Notes: generated from the letters alone by a model not told the origin. A DNA stretch of 64,000 nucleotides from Clostridia bacterium (GCA_900770165.1 CAAGJJ010000131.1:1-64000), one strand, 5' to 3'; positions 15,911-25,244 are shown, counted from the first letter of the stretch. Made by a program: numbers and translations.

Positions 15911-18900
15911 ATGGGGAATATTCAAGAAATTAGTTTAGATAATGTCGATAGTGAAAGAATAGAAAGTATTTTAAATAGGATAATAGAAAATACCCTTTCA
16001 CCATATATTGTTCAGATAAAGAAAACGGGACTTAAAAAACAAATTGCACTTAGAGTTCCAGGACTTGATATAGATAAAAAGTTAATAAGTATGGCAAAAA
16101 AACACCTTGCCCCAGTAAGAGAAATTGAGTTAGGGAAGGGAATAGGTAGAGCATCATTATGTTACAGAAATGGTAAGATAATTATAAAGCCTTCAGGAAC
16201 ATTTGCTCTTTTTATTAACGAAATTACAATAACAGATGCTCAAATTATAGCAGCTTTTGATAATGTTTTAGATCAGATTCAAAAAAAGTATATAGATGAT
16301 TTATCTTTTATAAAAATTACGGTTAATGAGATAATACAAAATCTTTCAGAGACAGGCCTATATAAACCAAGCACTTCTGAGGAAAAAACACTTTATGATT
16401 TAATTTTACTTATTCTTTTAAGCTATGATTTTAAAAGAGAAGAATCTTTACCAGATTGGATAAAAATAGCACTTGATAATCTTGAAAAAGAAGAAATTAT
16501 AAATAGTCTTTTAATTACAATTAGAGATCATGTTTCGATGATAGCGACAGTTATAAGCGAAAACTTATATATTGATTTAAAAAGAGCAATTGATTCACGT
16601 ATTTTAAGAGTAACTCTAAGCAAAAAGACTAATAAGGGACAAATATCTGGTTTTCTTAAGCTTATTGGTGTTGATATAAAAAGTAAAGTTGAAGAATTTG
16701 CAAAGGAATATATGAGCCAGAGTTTTGTCCAAGGAGTAGGAGAAATTATTGTTAATATAGCGAGCTCTATTCTTTATGATATACAGGATGATGAATCTGG
16801 TATTTCGAATGATATTGATAAAAGAATGGTTCCATTTGATATTACTGTTACATTTGGAAAAAATCCGAAGACACAAAGAGCGTTTAGGTGGTATACAAGT
16901 AGACATGTTGAGAAAAGCTTTATTTATATATCTAAATCGAAAGATTTTTCGGAATTTATAGAACTTAAGGCTGAGTATGAAAGCGTTTTAAATCCAAAAA
17001 CCGTATATGATTTAGGGCCGTTGTCTAAGTATGCAGTAGTAAAAGTCTCTAAATTTTCTTGTGTAGTATGTGATCTTGATTATGATACAAAGTACTATTA
17101 TAAAGTAGGCGATATAAGTACAGGTAACATAAGTAATGTTATGAGCTTTAAAACTGGAAAATCATCGAACTCTTTCACGTTTATTAGTTTAGCTGATTCG
17201 CAAGGGATGGTTAAATCTAATTACGATTTATTCAATAATACTTTTAAGGCAGCAATAAAAAATTTTCCAGAAGCAGAATTTATTGCTCATTTAGGTGATT
17301 TTGTAGACGATGGAAATAATGAGGATTATTGGGAATGGCTGCTTGAAAATGAGGTTTGGCAAAAGAATGTAGTTGTTCCAGTGGCCGGTAATCATGAAGC
17401 AAGAGTTAATCATGTTGTTTATGAATCTGGGGCGGAAAATTCAATTATAAGTCACTTTAATGTTCAGGGATATCCAAAACAAGATACTTCAACAGGAATA
17501 TATTATTCTTTTGAATATGGAAATGCAACTTTTATAGTGTTTAATACAAACGATTTAGACAAAGATAAAAAAATAGATATAAAGCAATATAAATGGGCAT
17601 TAAGGGTTGCTAACAATGCTAAGACCAAATGGAAGATTGTATTAATTCATAAATCACCATATTCTAATGGACCTCATCATGATGATGACGATATTAAGGC
17701 CATGACTGAGCAGATAATTAATTTTTGTAGGGAAGCTAAAATTGATTTAGTAATTGCAGGACATGACCACGTTTTTGTTAGAACACCAGTATTAGTTAAT
17801 GGAGAGAAATCGAGATATAACGATAAAATTATTAAAAAAAATGGTATAAAATATGAAACGGCAATAAATCCTTTAGGTACATTATTTGTAGTTCCTGGTA
17901 CATCTGGCGCTAAGAATTATAGCCAGGATATTTCTGCAATAATTCCAAGTGACGTTATGGAGCAGCCAAACTGTCCTGTATATTCGGCCATAACGGTTGA
18001 AGATGATATGTTATATTTTTTATCTTATAAATATAACGATGTTAAAGGTAGCTCATCTCTACTTGATAGCTATGCACTAGAAAAAACGAATATCGATTAT
18101 ATAAATGTAAAGAGCGCAAAAAACAAAGAAAAGATTAAAATAAAAAATGCATATAAAAAAATAAGAAATTCTTCTCAAATTATTGTTAGAAATAGATCTG
18201 AATTTATCCAGGCGCTAAATGATGAATCGATAGGAACTATTATTACCGAGGGAAATGATATAAAAATAGAGACTATTTTTGGCAGAAAAAGAAATCAGGT
18301 TATAACTAGAGATATTTGTATTAGGGGAAGCTCATGTATATATAATGTTACATTTAAAGTTAAAAAAGGGGCTACTTTGATTTTTAAAGATTTAGTTACA
18401 ATTGATAATACAAGAACACAGGGTTCATTATTTCCAGCGTCTAATTGTGTTGAATTATATGATGATTCGGTATTAGTAATGGACGATTACTCATCGTTAA
18501 GAACGGAATATGGAATGGGTATTAAGGGATTTTGTGTATTTATGTATGGTAAGCGAGCTAAGGCGTATTTTAACAGTGAAAGTGAACAGTGGGGAGCTAA
18601 AGGAAGCGTATATGCAGTTCAAAAAGATTCTAAAATAGTAATAAATTCTGGAAAGTTTAATAATAAAAGAAATAGGTATTCTATAAAGACTTGTGGGGAA
18701 ATTATTATAAATGGCGGAAAAATAAAAAATTTACAAGCAATGCATAGTTCTAGAGTCTATTTAAATAATGGTGTTATAGGGTTTAATGATAATCAGAATT
18801 CAAAAATATTTCTTACAATTTATAATAAGGCATATTTTTCAGGAGGACAAATTAAAGAAAAAAATGGCCCTTCTATTAATCTAGCAGATAAAAATGCAAG

Positions 18901-19546
18901 GTTGTATATAAGACCATTGCATGAAGGAGCTGTAAATATATGTGGTATGAAGCCATACCTAAGTAAGATAAAAACTGATAATTTTGAAAATGTAGTGTCG
19001 GTTCCTAATGCAGATATAGGAGAATCAGATTTTCAAGAGTATGATAAAATGTTTATTAGTGGAGAAAAAATTTACGAGTTTGATGAATTAGTTGAGCTTA
19101 ACTCAAAAGAGTTAAATACTGACCTGAAAGAAAATTATATAAAGGCTTCTTTACCTAAAGGTGATTTATATGTGTGGGCTAGAAAATTGTATGTTTCAGA
19201 TAACAAAAATGTGGACCATTTTAAATGTAGTTCTGGGGCAAAGGCTTTTATTTATTCAGACTTAAGACATATTACAAATTATCCTGTGGAAAAAATATAT
19301 ATAGAAAAAGTCGATACATTGAAATTTTCTAAGGAAGATGAAAATAAATATCAGTTAAACTATATTTCATATCCAGAAAAAGCACTTAATGACAAAGTGT
19401 ATTGGTCTGTGGACGATACAGAAATAGCAGAGATTGATAATAGTGGACTGTTAACAATAAAGGGGCCAGGAAAATTTAGAGTAAATGCAGTTTTAATGAG
19501 TAATAGTAATGTGTTTTGTCGGCGAGAAATTAACGTTATAAGGTGA
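15911..19546 (+). CDS. large multidomain purple-acid-phosphatase-like metallophosphoesterase
   Basis: A 1211-aa protein. Residues 1-300 match nothing I know and show no signal peptide or membrane helix. About 305-415 resembles the Fn3-like N-domain of purple acid phosphatases. The calcineurin-like core follows: D429 in ADSQ, GDFVDDG at 462-468, GNHE from 493, H580 in VLIHK, and GHDH with H618 and H620. The Tyr of the GDxxY motif is replaced by Asp. About 780-1010 is rich in short repeated strands (SKIVINSGKF, GEIIINGGKI) like a right-handed beta-helix. The C terminus resembles a bacterial Ig-like fold. ATG 15911 has only a weak AAAG nearby; AGAGGTG lies 20 bases upstream. Confidence 0.8.
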   Translation: MGNIQEISLDNVDSERIESILNRIIENTLSPYIVQIKKTGLKKQIALRVPGLDIDKKLISMAKKHLAPVREIELGKGIGRASLCYRNGKIIIKPSGTFALFINEITITDAQIIAAFDNVLDQIQKKYIDDLSFIKITVNEIIQNLSETGLYKPSTSEEKTLYDLILLILLSYDFKREESLPDWIKIALDNLEKEEIINSLLITIRDHVSMIATVISENLYIDLKRAIDSRILRVTLSKKTNKGQISGFLKLIGVDIKSKVEEFAKEYMSQSFVQGVGEIIVNIASSILYDIQDDESGISNDIDKRMVPFDITVTFGKNPKTQRAFRWYTSRHVEKSFIYISKSKDFSEFIELKAEYESVLNPKTVYDLGPLSKYAVVKVSKFSCVVCDLDYDTKYYYKVGDISTGNISNVMSFKTGKSSNSFTFISLADSQGMVKSNYDLFNNTFKAAIKNFPEAEFIAHLGDFVDDGNNEDYWEWLLENEVWQKNVVVPVAGNHEARVNHVVYESGAENSIISHFNVQGYPKQDTSTGIYYSFEYGNATFIVFNTNDLDKDKKIDIKQYKWALRVANNAKTKWKIVLIHKSPYSNGPHHDDDDIKAMTEQIINFCREAKIDLVIAGHDHVFVRTPVLVNGEKSRYNDKIIKKNGIKYETAINPLGTLFVVPGTSGAKNYSQDISAIIPSDVMEQPNCPVYSAITVEDDMLYFLSYKYNDVKGSSSLLDSYALEKTNIDYINVKSAKNKEKIKIKNAYKKIRNSSQIIVRNRSEFIQALNDESIGTIITEGNDIKIETIFGRKRNQVITRDICIRGSSCIYNVTFKVKKGATLIFKDLVTIDNTRTQGSLFPASNCVELYDDSVLVMDDYSSLRTEYGMGIKGFCVFMYGKRAKAYFNSESEQWGAKGSVYAVQKDSKIVINSGKFNNKRNRYSIKTCGEIIINGGKIKNLQAMHSSRVYLNNGVIGFNDNQNSKIFLTIYNKAYFSGGQIKEKNGPSINLADKNARLYIRPLHEGAVNICGMKPYLSKIKTDNFENVVSVPNADIGESDFQEYDKMFISGEKIYEFDELVELNSKELNTDLKENYIKASLPKGDLYVWARKLYVSDNKNVDHFKCSSGAKAFIYSDLRHITNYPVEKIYIEKVDTLKFSKEDENKYQLNYISYPEKALNDKVYWSVDDTEIAEIDNSGLLTIKGPGKFRVNAVLMSNSNVFCRREINVIR

Positions 19547-19573
19547 GTTAGGCAATAATTATGGGGTGAAATA

Positions 19574-20410
19574 ATGAATGCAAATTTTGGAGAAAGGTCA
19601 TATAATAAGGGATTATCTAGAAGCCAGATATTAAAGAGGAGACAGCAATTTAAAAGAAAATTAATAATTAAAAGAACTGCTGTTTGTATTTCTATATTAC
19701 TAATTTTTACGGCTCTTATTATAGCTTCAGTCTTGTTTTTTTATATTGCTATTAATAATGGAGATGAGTTTTACCAAGAAGAAAATACGAATATGGTAGA
19801 AGAAGTTCCTGTTAATACATTTAGTATAAATGATGAAGGAGATTTCAGTACTTGGAATGAAAATTGTGATTTTAATTTGGTAGTCGTTAATAAAAATAAT
19901 GGATTACCAGATAATTTCAAAGAAGATCTTGTTGATTTTAGAGGAGTTAAAATTGATAGAAGAATAGAGGAAAATCTTTCTAAAATGATGGATGATGCTG
20001 AAAAAGATTCTATTAGTTTATGGATATCGTCTGCATATAGAGATGTAAAACTACAGGCAGAAATAATGGATGATGAAATTTACAAAAATATGCAAGAAGG
20101 ACACACAAAAGAAGAATCGGAAGAATTAGCTAAAAAGTTAATATCTGAACCGGGCAAGAGTGAACATCATACTGGCCTTGCTATTGACTTTAATGGTGTA
20201 AGTGATGATTTTTGCAATACAGATGTTTACAAGTGGCTTATTGAAAATGCTCAAAATTATGGATTTATTTTGAGATATCCTGAAAGCAAAAAGGAAATTA
20301 CCGGGATAAATTTTGAACCATGGCATTTTAGGTATGTTGGAGTATACACTGCGAAGGCTATGCATGGTAAGGATATTTGTTTAGAGGAATATGTAGATAG
20401 CATAAAATAA
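19574..20410 (+). CDS. D-alanyl-D-alanine carboxypeptidase, VanY/M15B family
   Basis: A 278-aa membrane-anchored zinc peptidase trimming D-Ala from peptidoglycan peptides. A basic N terminus (KRRQQFKRKLIIKR) precedes one membrane helix at about 36-59, so the enzyme faces outside. The catalytic domain has SAYRD, SEHHTGLAIDF (zinc His and Asp) and EPWHFRYVG (zinc His). The ATG follows GGGGTGAAAT. It lies 27 bp after the large phosphoesterase gene, so the two are probably one transcript and may both serve the cell surface. LdcB-type tetrapeptide activity is an alternative. Confidence 0.88.
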   Translation: MNANFGERSYNKGLSRSQILKRRQQFKRKLIIKRTAVCISILLIFTALIIASVLFFYIAINNGDEFYQEENTNMVEEVPVNTFSINDEGDFSTWNENCDFNLVVVNKNNGLPDNFKEDLVDFRGVKIDRRIEENLSKMMDDAEKDSISLWISSAYRDVKLQAEIMDDEIYKNMQEGHTKEESEELAKKLISEPGKSEHHTGLAIDFNGVSDDFCNTDVYKWLIENAQNYGFILRYPESKKEITGINFEPWHFRYVGVYTAKAMHGKDICLEEYVDSIK

Positions 20411-20420
20411 AAATTATATA

Positions 20421-20454
20421 AGGAGGGTGGGTATAGGATATCTATACCAATAAT
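20421..20454 (+). promoter_or_regulatory. gltX ribosome site separated from its start codon by a hairpin
   Basis: A strong AGGAGGG (20421-20427) lies 27 bases before ATG 20455, too far for direct use. Between them is a 7-bp hairpin, ggtatag/ctatacc (20430-20436 and 20442-20448, loop gatat). If it folds, the effective spacing becomes 8 bases, the optimum. No other in-frame start codon lies closer to the AGGAGGG. Confidence 0.6.
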
Positions 20455-21930
20455 ATGGGTAATTTGAAAGTTAGAACAAGGTTTGCACCGAGTCCAACAG
20501 GATTTATGCACATAGGAAACCTAAGGACGGCTCTTTATGAGTATCTTATAGCTAAGTCACAGGATGGTGATTTTGTATTAAGGATAGAAGATACAGATAG
20601 GGAAAGGTTAGTAGACGGGGCCGAAGATGTAATATATAAAACACTTAAAAGTGTTGGTTTAGAGCATGACGAAGGCCCTGATATTGGGGGAAAATACGGA
20701 CCGTATGTTCAGAGTGAAAGAAAAGACATGTATAAGCCATATGCTGAACAACTTGTACGTGAAGGTAAGGCATATTATTGTTTTTGTAGTAAGGAACGGT
20801 TGGAATCACTTAAAAGTGAGAACTCAGAAAACGGAGATTTTAATTCGGGGTATGATAGACATTGCAGAGACCTGCCTAAAGAGGAAGTCGAGAGCCTTTT
20901 AGCGCAAGGCATTCCTTATGTTATAAGACAAAAAATGCCGATTGAAGGTTCGACAACATTTGAAGATGCTGTTTTTGGAACAATTACAGTTGAAAATAGT
21001 GAATTACAAGATCAAATACTAATAAAAGCAGATGGATATCCTACATATAATTTTGCAAATGTTATTGATGACCACACAATGAACATTACACATGTGGTTA
21101 GGGGATGCGAGTATTTATCTTCTACTCCTAAGTATAATTTATTATATGAAGCTTTTGGGTGGGACATACCTACTTATATACATTTGCCTTTGATAATGGG
21201 AAAAGATAAAGATGGTAATATCTCAAAACTATCTAAACGCCACGGAGCAACGGGCTTTGAGGATCTTATAGATGAAGGGTATCTTCCTGAAGCTATAATA
21301 AATTATATAGCTTTATTGGGTTGGTGCCCGAAGGATAATAGAGAAAAATTCACCTTGCAGGAACTTACAGAGTATTTTGAAATAGCAGGAATAAGTAAGT
21401 CGCCAGCTATTTTCGATTATGATAAGCTTTCTTGGTTTAATGGTGAATATATTAGGGGCAAATCGCTCGAAGAGTTTACACAAATAGCCTCGCCTTATTT
21501 ACAAAAGACTTTAGGAGATGCAAAAATATCTTTTGAAAAGGTTGCTGCTATTTTACAGAAGAGGGTTACTCAATTAACACAAATCCCTGAAATGGTCGAC
21601 TTTCTTGGAGCATTACCGGAATATGATGTTAGTCTTTTTGTTAATAAAAAGAGCAAGACTACTCTTGAAAATTCAAAACAAGTGTTAGAAAAAGTAGTAA
21701 AAGAGTTAGAGTCTTTAAATAGTTGGGGATATGATAAAATTCACGATTGCCTTATTGATCTTGCTAAAAAGATGGAACTTAAAAATGGTACAGTTATGTG
21801 GCCTACTAGGATAGCTGTTGCCGGAAAAACAGTAACTCCAGGTGGTGCTATAGAAATTTTAGACATCTTAGGACGAGATGAATCTATTAGAAGGATTAAT
21901 TTCGGAATTGATAAATTAAGCAACATTTAA
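20455..21930 (+). CDS. gltX: glutamyl-tRNA synthetase
   Basis: A 491-aa class I aminoacyl-tRNA synthetase. The ATP-binding signature appears as HIGN (residues 20-23) and the KMSKS loop as KLSKRHGA. The length and C-terminal anticodon-binding region are normal. The first ATG (MGNLKVRTRF) is used here; a TTG three codons later is possible. Because glnS follows 31 bp downstream, this enzyme is probably specific for tRNA-Glu rather than mischarging tRNA-Gln, which is inference. I see no T-box in its leader. Confidence 0.95.
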   Translation: MGNLKVRTRFAPSPTGFMHIGNLRTALYEYLIAKSQDGDFVLRIEDTDRERLVDGAEDVIYKTLKSVGLEHDEGPDIGGKYGPYVQSERKDMYKPYAEQLVREGKAYYCFCSKERLESLKSENSENGDFNSGYDRHCRDLPKEEVESLLAQGIPYVIRQKMPIEGSTTFEDAVFGTITVENSELQDQILIKADGYPTYNFANVIDDHTMNITHVVRGCEYLSSTPKYNLLYEAFGWDIPTYIHLPLIMGKDKDGNISKLSKRHGATGFEDLIDEGYLPEAIINYIALLGWCPKDNREKFTLQELTEYFEIAGISKSPAIFDYDKLSWFNGEYIRGKSLEEFTQIASPYLQKTLGDAKISFEKVAAILQKRVTQLTQIPEMVDFLGALPEYDVSLFVNKKSKTTLENSKQVLEKVVKELESLNSWGYDKIHDCLIDLAKKMELKNGTVMWPTRIAVAGKTVTPGGAIEILDILGRDESIRRINFGIDKLSNI

Positions 21931-21961
21931 TTTTAGACTATTAAAGGAAGTGTGATAATAG

Positions 21962-23653
21962 ATGGCAGAGGGTTTAGAAAAAGAAGAGATAATAGAAGAA
22001 AGCAATTTTATTCATGAGTTTATAAAGAAAGATATTGCAGAAGGAGGACAGTTTGAAGGGAAAACCGTTCATACACGTTTTCCTCCGGAACCAAATGGAT
22101 ATCTTCATATAGGCCACGCTAAGGCTATATGTATAAATTTCGATACTGCAAAAAAATTTGGCGGTAAATGCAACTTAAGGATGGATGACACAAATCCAAC
22201 TAAGGAAGATGTAGAATATGTAGATGCAATTAAAGAGGATATACATTGGTTAGGGTTTGACTGGGGAGATGATTTTTACTTTGCGTCGCAATATTTTGAC
22301 AAAATGTATGAATTTGCGGTTGATCTTATAAAAAAGGGCCTTGCTTATGTTTGTGAACTTGATGCAGATCAGGTTAGAGCAAATAGGGGAGATCTTAATA
22401 ATCCTGCAGTTAGCCCATATAGGGATAGGCCAGTTGAAGAAAGTCTTGATTTATTTGAGAGAATGAAAAATGGTGAATTTGAAGACGGAAAAATGACATT
22501 GAGGGCTAAAATAGATTTGGCTTCTGGAAACTTTAATATGAGAGATCCCGTGCTATACAGAATTAATAGAATTAAACACCACAGAACAGGGGATAAATGG
22601 TGTATTTATCCAATGTATGATTTTGCACACCCTATTGAAGATGCGCTGGAAGGGATTACTCATTCTCTTTGTTCACTTGAGTTTGAGGACCATAGACCAT
22701 TATACGATTGGGTTAAGAATAACGTAGATGTTAAAGATAAACCACGTCAGATAGAATTTTCTCGACTCGGCATTAACCACACTGTTATGAGTAAAAGGAA
22801 ATTGAGAACATTAGTTGAAAATGGAATAGTAAGCGGCTGGGATGACCCAAGAATGCCAACGCTATGTGGGCTTAGAAGGAGAGGCTATACTCCTGAATCT
22901 ATAAGAAACTTTTGTTCAAGGATAGGTGTCTCAAAGGTTATAAGTACAGTTGACTACGCTTTCTTAGAGCATTGTTTAAGAGAAGATTTAAACTTAAGGG
23001 CTCAACGTGTTATGGCTGTGATAGACCCTATTAAGCTTATAATAACTAATTATCCTGAAGACAAAGTTGAAGAGTTTGAAGTGGAGAATAATCCTAACAG
23101 ACCTGAAGACGGCAAGAGAACGGTTACTTTTTCAAGAGAGTTGTTTATTGAAAGAGACGATTTTATGGAAGAACCCGTTAAAAAGTATTTTAGATTATTC
23201 CCGGGAAATGAAGTCAGGCTGAAAACTACTTATGTTGTTAAGTGTACCGGATGCAAAAAGGACGAAAATGGAAATGTATTGGAAGTTTATGCTGAATATG
23301 ACCCTGAAACAAGAGGAGGCAGCACTCCAGATGGAAGAAAGGTAAGAGGTACTATCCACTGGGCCGATGCAAAAACATGCCTTGATGCCGAAGTTAGAAT
23401 GTATGATAATTTGTTTTTAGATCCTGATCCCGATGGAGCTGGGAAAGATTTTATGGAATGCATAAATCCCAATTCTTTGAAAGTTCTAAAAAATTGTAAG
23501 GTTGAAAATTTCTTAAAGGATGCAGAAGCACCGGCGTTTTATCAATTTATGAGATTAGGATATTTTTGTTTAGACAGTAAAGATAGTAAGCCTGGTCACC
23601 TTGTGTTTAATAGATCTGTTTCTTTAAAAGATGGCTTTAAAAATAAAAAATAG
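21962..23653 (+). CDS. glnS: glutaminyl-tRNA synthetase
   Basis: A 563-aa class I synthetase that charges tRNA-Gln directly. It shows RFPPEPNGYLHIGHAKA near residues 38-54, the acceptor-binding region MDDTNPTKE, and the loop VMSKRKL in place of KMSKS. The C-terminal beta-barrel domain is full length. Most Firmicutes lack GlnRS and use the GatCAB route, so its presence is notable, although it occurs in many gut Clostridia. The ATG follows AAAGGAAG. It forms a unit with gltX and ends at the 23659-23688 terminator. Confidence 0.95.
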   Translation: MAEGLEKEEIIEESNFIHEFIKKDIAEGGQFEGKTVHTRFPPEPNGYLHIGHAKAICINFDTAKKFGGKCNLRMDDTNPTKEDVEYVDAIKEDIHWLGFDWGDDFYFASQYFDKMYEFAVDLIKKGLAYVCELDADQVRANRGDLNNPAVSPYRDRPVEESLDLFERMKNGEFEDGKMTLRAKIDLASGNFNMRDPVLYRINRIKHHRTGDKWCIYPMYDFAHPIEDALEGITHSLCSLEFEDHRPLYDWVKNNVDVKDKPRQIEFSRLGINHTVMSKRKLRTLVENGIVSGWDDPRMPTLCGLRRRGYTPESIRNFCSRIGVSKVISTVDYAFLEHCLREDLNLRAQRVMAVIDPIKLIITNYPEDKVEEFEVENNPNRPEDGKRTVTFSRELFIERDDFMEEPVKKYFRLFPGNEVRLKTTYVVKCTGCKKDENGNVLEVYAEYDPETRGGSTPDGRKVRGTIHWADAKTCLDAEVRMYDNLFLDPDPDGAGKDFMECINPNSLKVLKNCKVENFLKDAEAPAFYQFMRLGYFCLDSKDSKPGHLVFNRSVSLKDGFKNKK

Positions 23654-23658
23654 CAAAT

Positions 23659-23688
23659 AATAACTGCCATATTCTTATGGCAGTTATT
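23659..23688. terminator. bidirectional terminator between glnS and birA
   Basis: A 13-bp perfect stem (aataactgccata) with a TTCT loop, followed by T-rich sequence on the plus strand; it sits between convergent genes. Confidence 0.85.
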
Positions 23689-24444
23689 TTAGTATATCCC
23701 CTGAACAACAACTTCACAGGAGTTTATATTCATTTCTTTAAAGTCATTTGTTATAACTATAAGGTTTCCCTTACTATCTATATCTTTTGAAAACGCCTCA
23801 ATATCACCATCTAGTCTTTTAATAGTAACATTTCTATTAATTGATACGCATAGATTTTTGTATTCGTTAATAACTTCACCAAATTTATTTGACAATAGTC
23901 GATTGTAGTAGAAAGAAAAGTTTTTTAGTATTTCTTGCACAATGTTTTTACAGTCGATAATTTTATGTGTTTCAATATATAACGAAGTTGCTTTCTGTGC
24001 TAATTCATTTTCAAATTTCTTGTTGTTTATATTAATGCCAATGCCTAGGATGATGGATGATAATTTATTAGAGTATATTATTGATTCCAACAAAATTCCA
24101 CATACTTTTTTATTTTCTATAATAATATCGTTGGGCCATTTTATTAAGGCTTTATTATTTGCAAATTTATTTATAGATTTACAAATAGATAATCCAGATA
24201 TTAGAGATAAGGATGATATATTTGAAGAGGGCAAGTTTGAATTAAAAAGTATAGACATGTAAAGCCCATCTTTACTGCTAGAAACCCATTCTCTATTTAA
24301 ACGACCTCTGCCTGAAGTTTGTTCTTTTGCAATAAAAACTTTAGGATGTTCTAAATAAGCAGATGCATGCCGTTTGGCTTCTAAATTTGTTGAATCAATT
24401 TTATCGTATAAAAAAAGTGAAGATGGCTGCTTATTGGAATACAA
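23689..24444 (-). CDS. birA: biotin--[acetyl-CoA-carboxylase] ligase, no DNA-binding domain
   Basis: Attaches biotin to the carboxylase carrier protein through biotinyl-AMP. The ligase core has KIDSTNLEAKR, the adenylate loop SGRGRLNREW, KWPNDIII and GILLES. The N-terminal helix-turn-helix of bifunctional BirA is missing, so it cannot repress by itself. The start is uncertain. TTG 24444 is the first standard start codon but has no ribosome site. The frame stays open back to an ATT at 24474 that lies 9 bases after GGAG (24484-24487), and the added residues look coding. It directly follows the DUF6483 gene. Confidence 0.88.
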   Translation of the reverse strand: MYSNKQPSSLFLYDKIDSTNLEAKRHASAYLEHPKVFIAKEQTSGRGRLNREWVSSSKDGLYMSILFNSNLPSSNISSLSLISGLSICKSINKFANNKALIKWPNDIIIENKKVCGILLESIIYSNKLSSIILGIGININNKKFENELAQKATSLYIETHKIIDCKNIVQEILKNFSFYYNRLLSNKFGEVINEYKNLCVSINRNVTIKRLDGDIEAFSKDIDSKGNLIVITNDFKEMNINSCEVVVQGIY

Positions 24445-24491
24445 ATCATTTATTATATTTGAAAAATCTAAAATATATATCTACTCCTAAA

Positions 24492-24869
24492 TTAAGCATT
24501 AATAACAATGCCATATTTATTTGATACATCAGCTAAACCTTCTGCAATTTCCTCTTTTGTAAAATCGTTTAATTCAAGGGTTGCATCGTCGAGCTTAGTT
24601 AGTCTTGAATAGAAGTCTATTGCTACTTCAAGATATTTTTTATTATCTAAATCTAAAGAATCAAACAATAAATCTTCAGCTTCATTTATTTTATTTTCAT
24701 TTATTAAGTTTACTAGTTTATTATGTAATTTGTCTGTATCTGATAAATTCTCTTTTTCAATAATTTTATACTCTGTGGATTTCTTTTTAAATACACTTTC
24801 AGCAATATATCTTGCAATTAATTCTATTTGTCTCATTATAAAATCTTGTTGAAATCTGTTACCAAACAT
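24492..24869 (-). CDS. DUF6483-like protein
   Basis: A 125-aa, mostly helical, charged protein with no signal peptide or membrane segment. The N-terminal RQIELIARYIAESVFKKK helix and the repeat-like acidic helices LVNLINENKINEAEDLLFDSL resemble a short TPR-type pair. I assign it to the DUF6483 group from memory of the N-terminal pattern, and no function is known. ATG 24869 follows GGGAGGT. It is the first gene of a two-gene unit with birA. Confidence 0.65.
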   Translation of the reverse strand: MFGNRFQQDFIMRQIELIARYIAESVFKKKSTEYKIIEKENLSDTDKLHNKLVNLINENKINEAEDLLFDSLDLDNKKYLEVAIDFYSRLTKLDDATLELNDFTKEEIAEGLADVSNKYGIVINA

Positions 24870-25036
24870 ATTTTACCTCCCGACTTTATTATAAATTATT
24901 ATATCATATTATTTTATTGTTGTATATTTTAAAAATTATATAAATGAAAATTAAAGTATACTGTGTAAGAGCTATTGATATATATGGTAATAAAGTGATA
25001 TAATAATTAAAAATATTACTATTTTGTGGGGTGTGT

Positions 25037-25222
25037 ATGGATATTAGTGTTGGAGATATTTTAACTCTAAAAAAAACTCATCCATGCGGAGGCAAGCAAT
25101 TTTTAGTTGTTAGAGCCGGAATGGATTTTAGAATAAAGTGTCTTTCTTGTAATCATGAAATAGTTTTGATTAGGGGCAAATTAGAAAAAATGATAAAGAA
25201 GATTGATAAACATAGTCTTTAG
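25037..25222 (+). CDS. DUF951 family protein
   Basis: A 61-aa basic protein. It matches the DUF951 pattern: a VGDILTLKKTHPCGG beta segment, then RIKCLSCNHEIVLIR, where the early Cys and the Cys pair could bind zinc or nucleic acid. It is widely conserved in Firmicutes, with unknown function. ATG 25037 follows GGGG; a GTG two codons upstream is less likely. It lies 22 bp before prfA, so the two are probably co-transcribed. Confidence 0.85.
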   Translation: MDISVGDILTLKKTHPCGGKQFLVVRAGMDFRIKCLSCNHEIVLIRGKLEKMIKKIDKHSL

Positions 25223-25244
25223 TATTAGAAAGTGGTGTAAAAAA

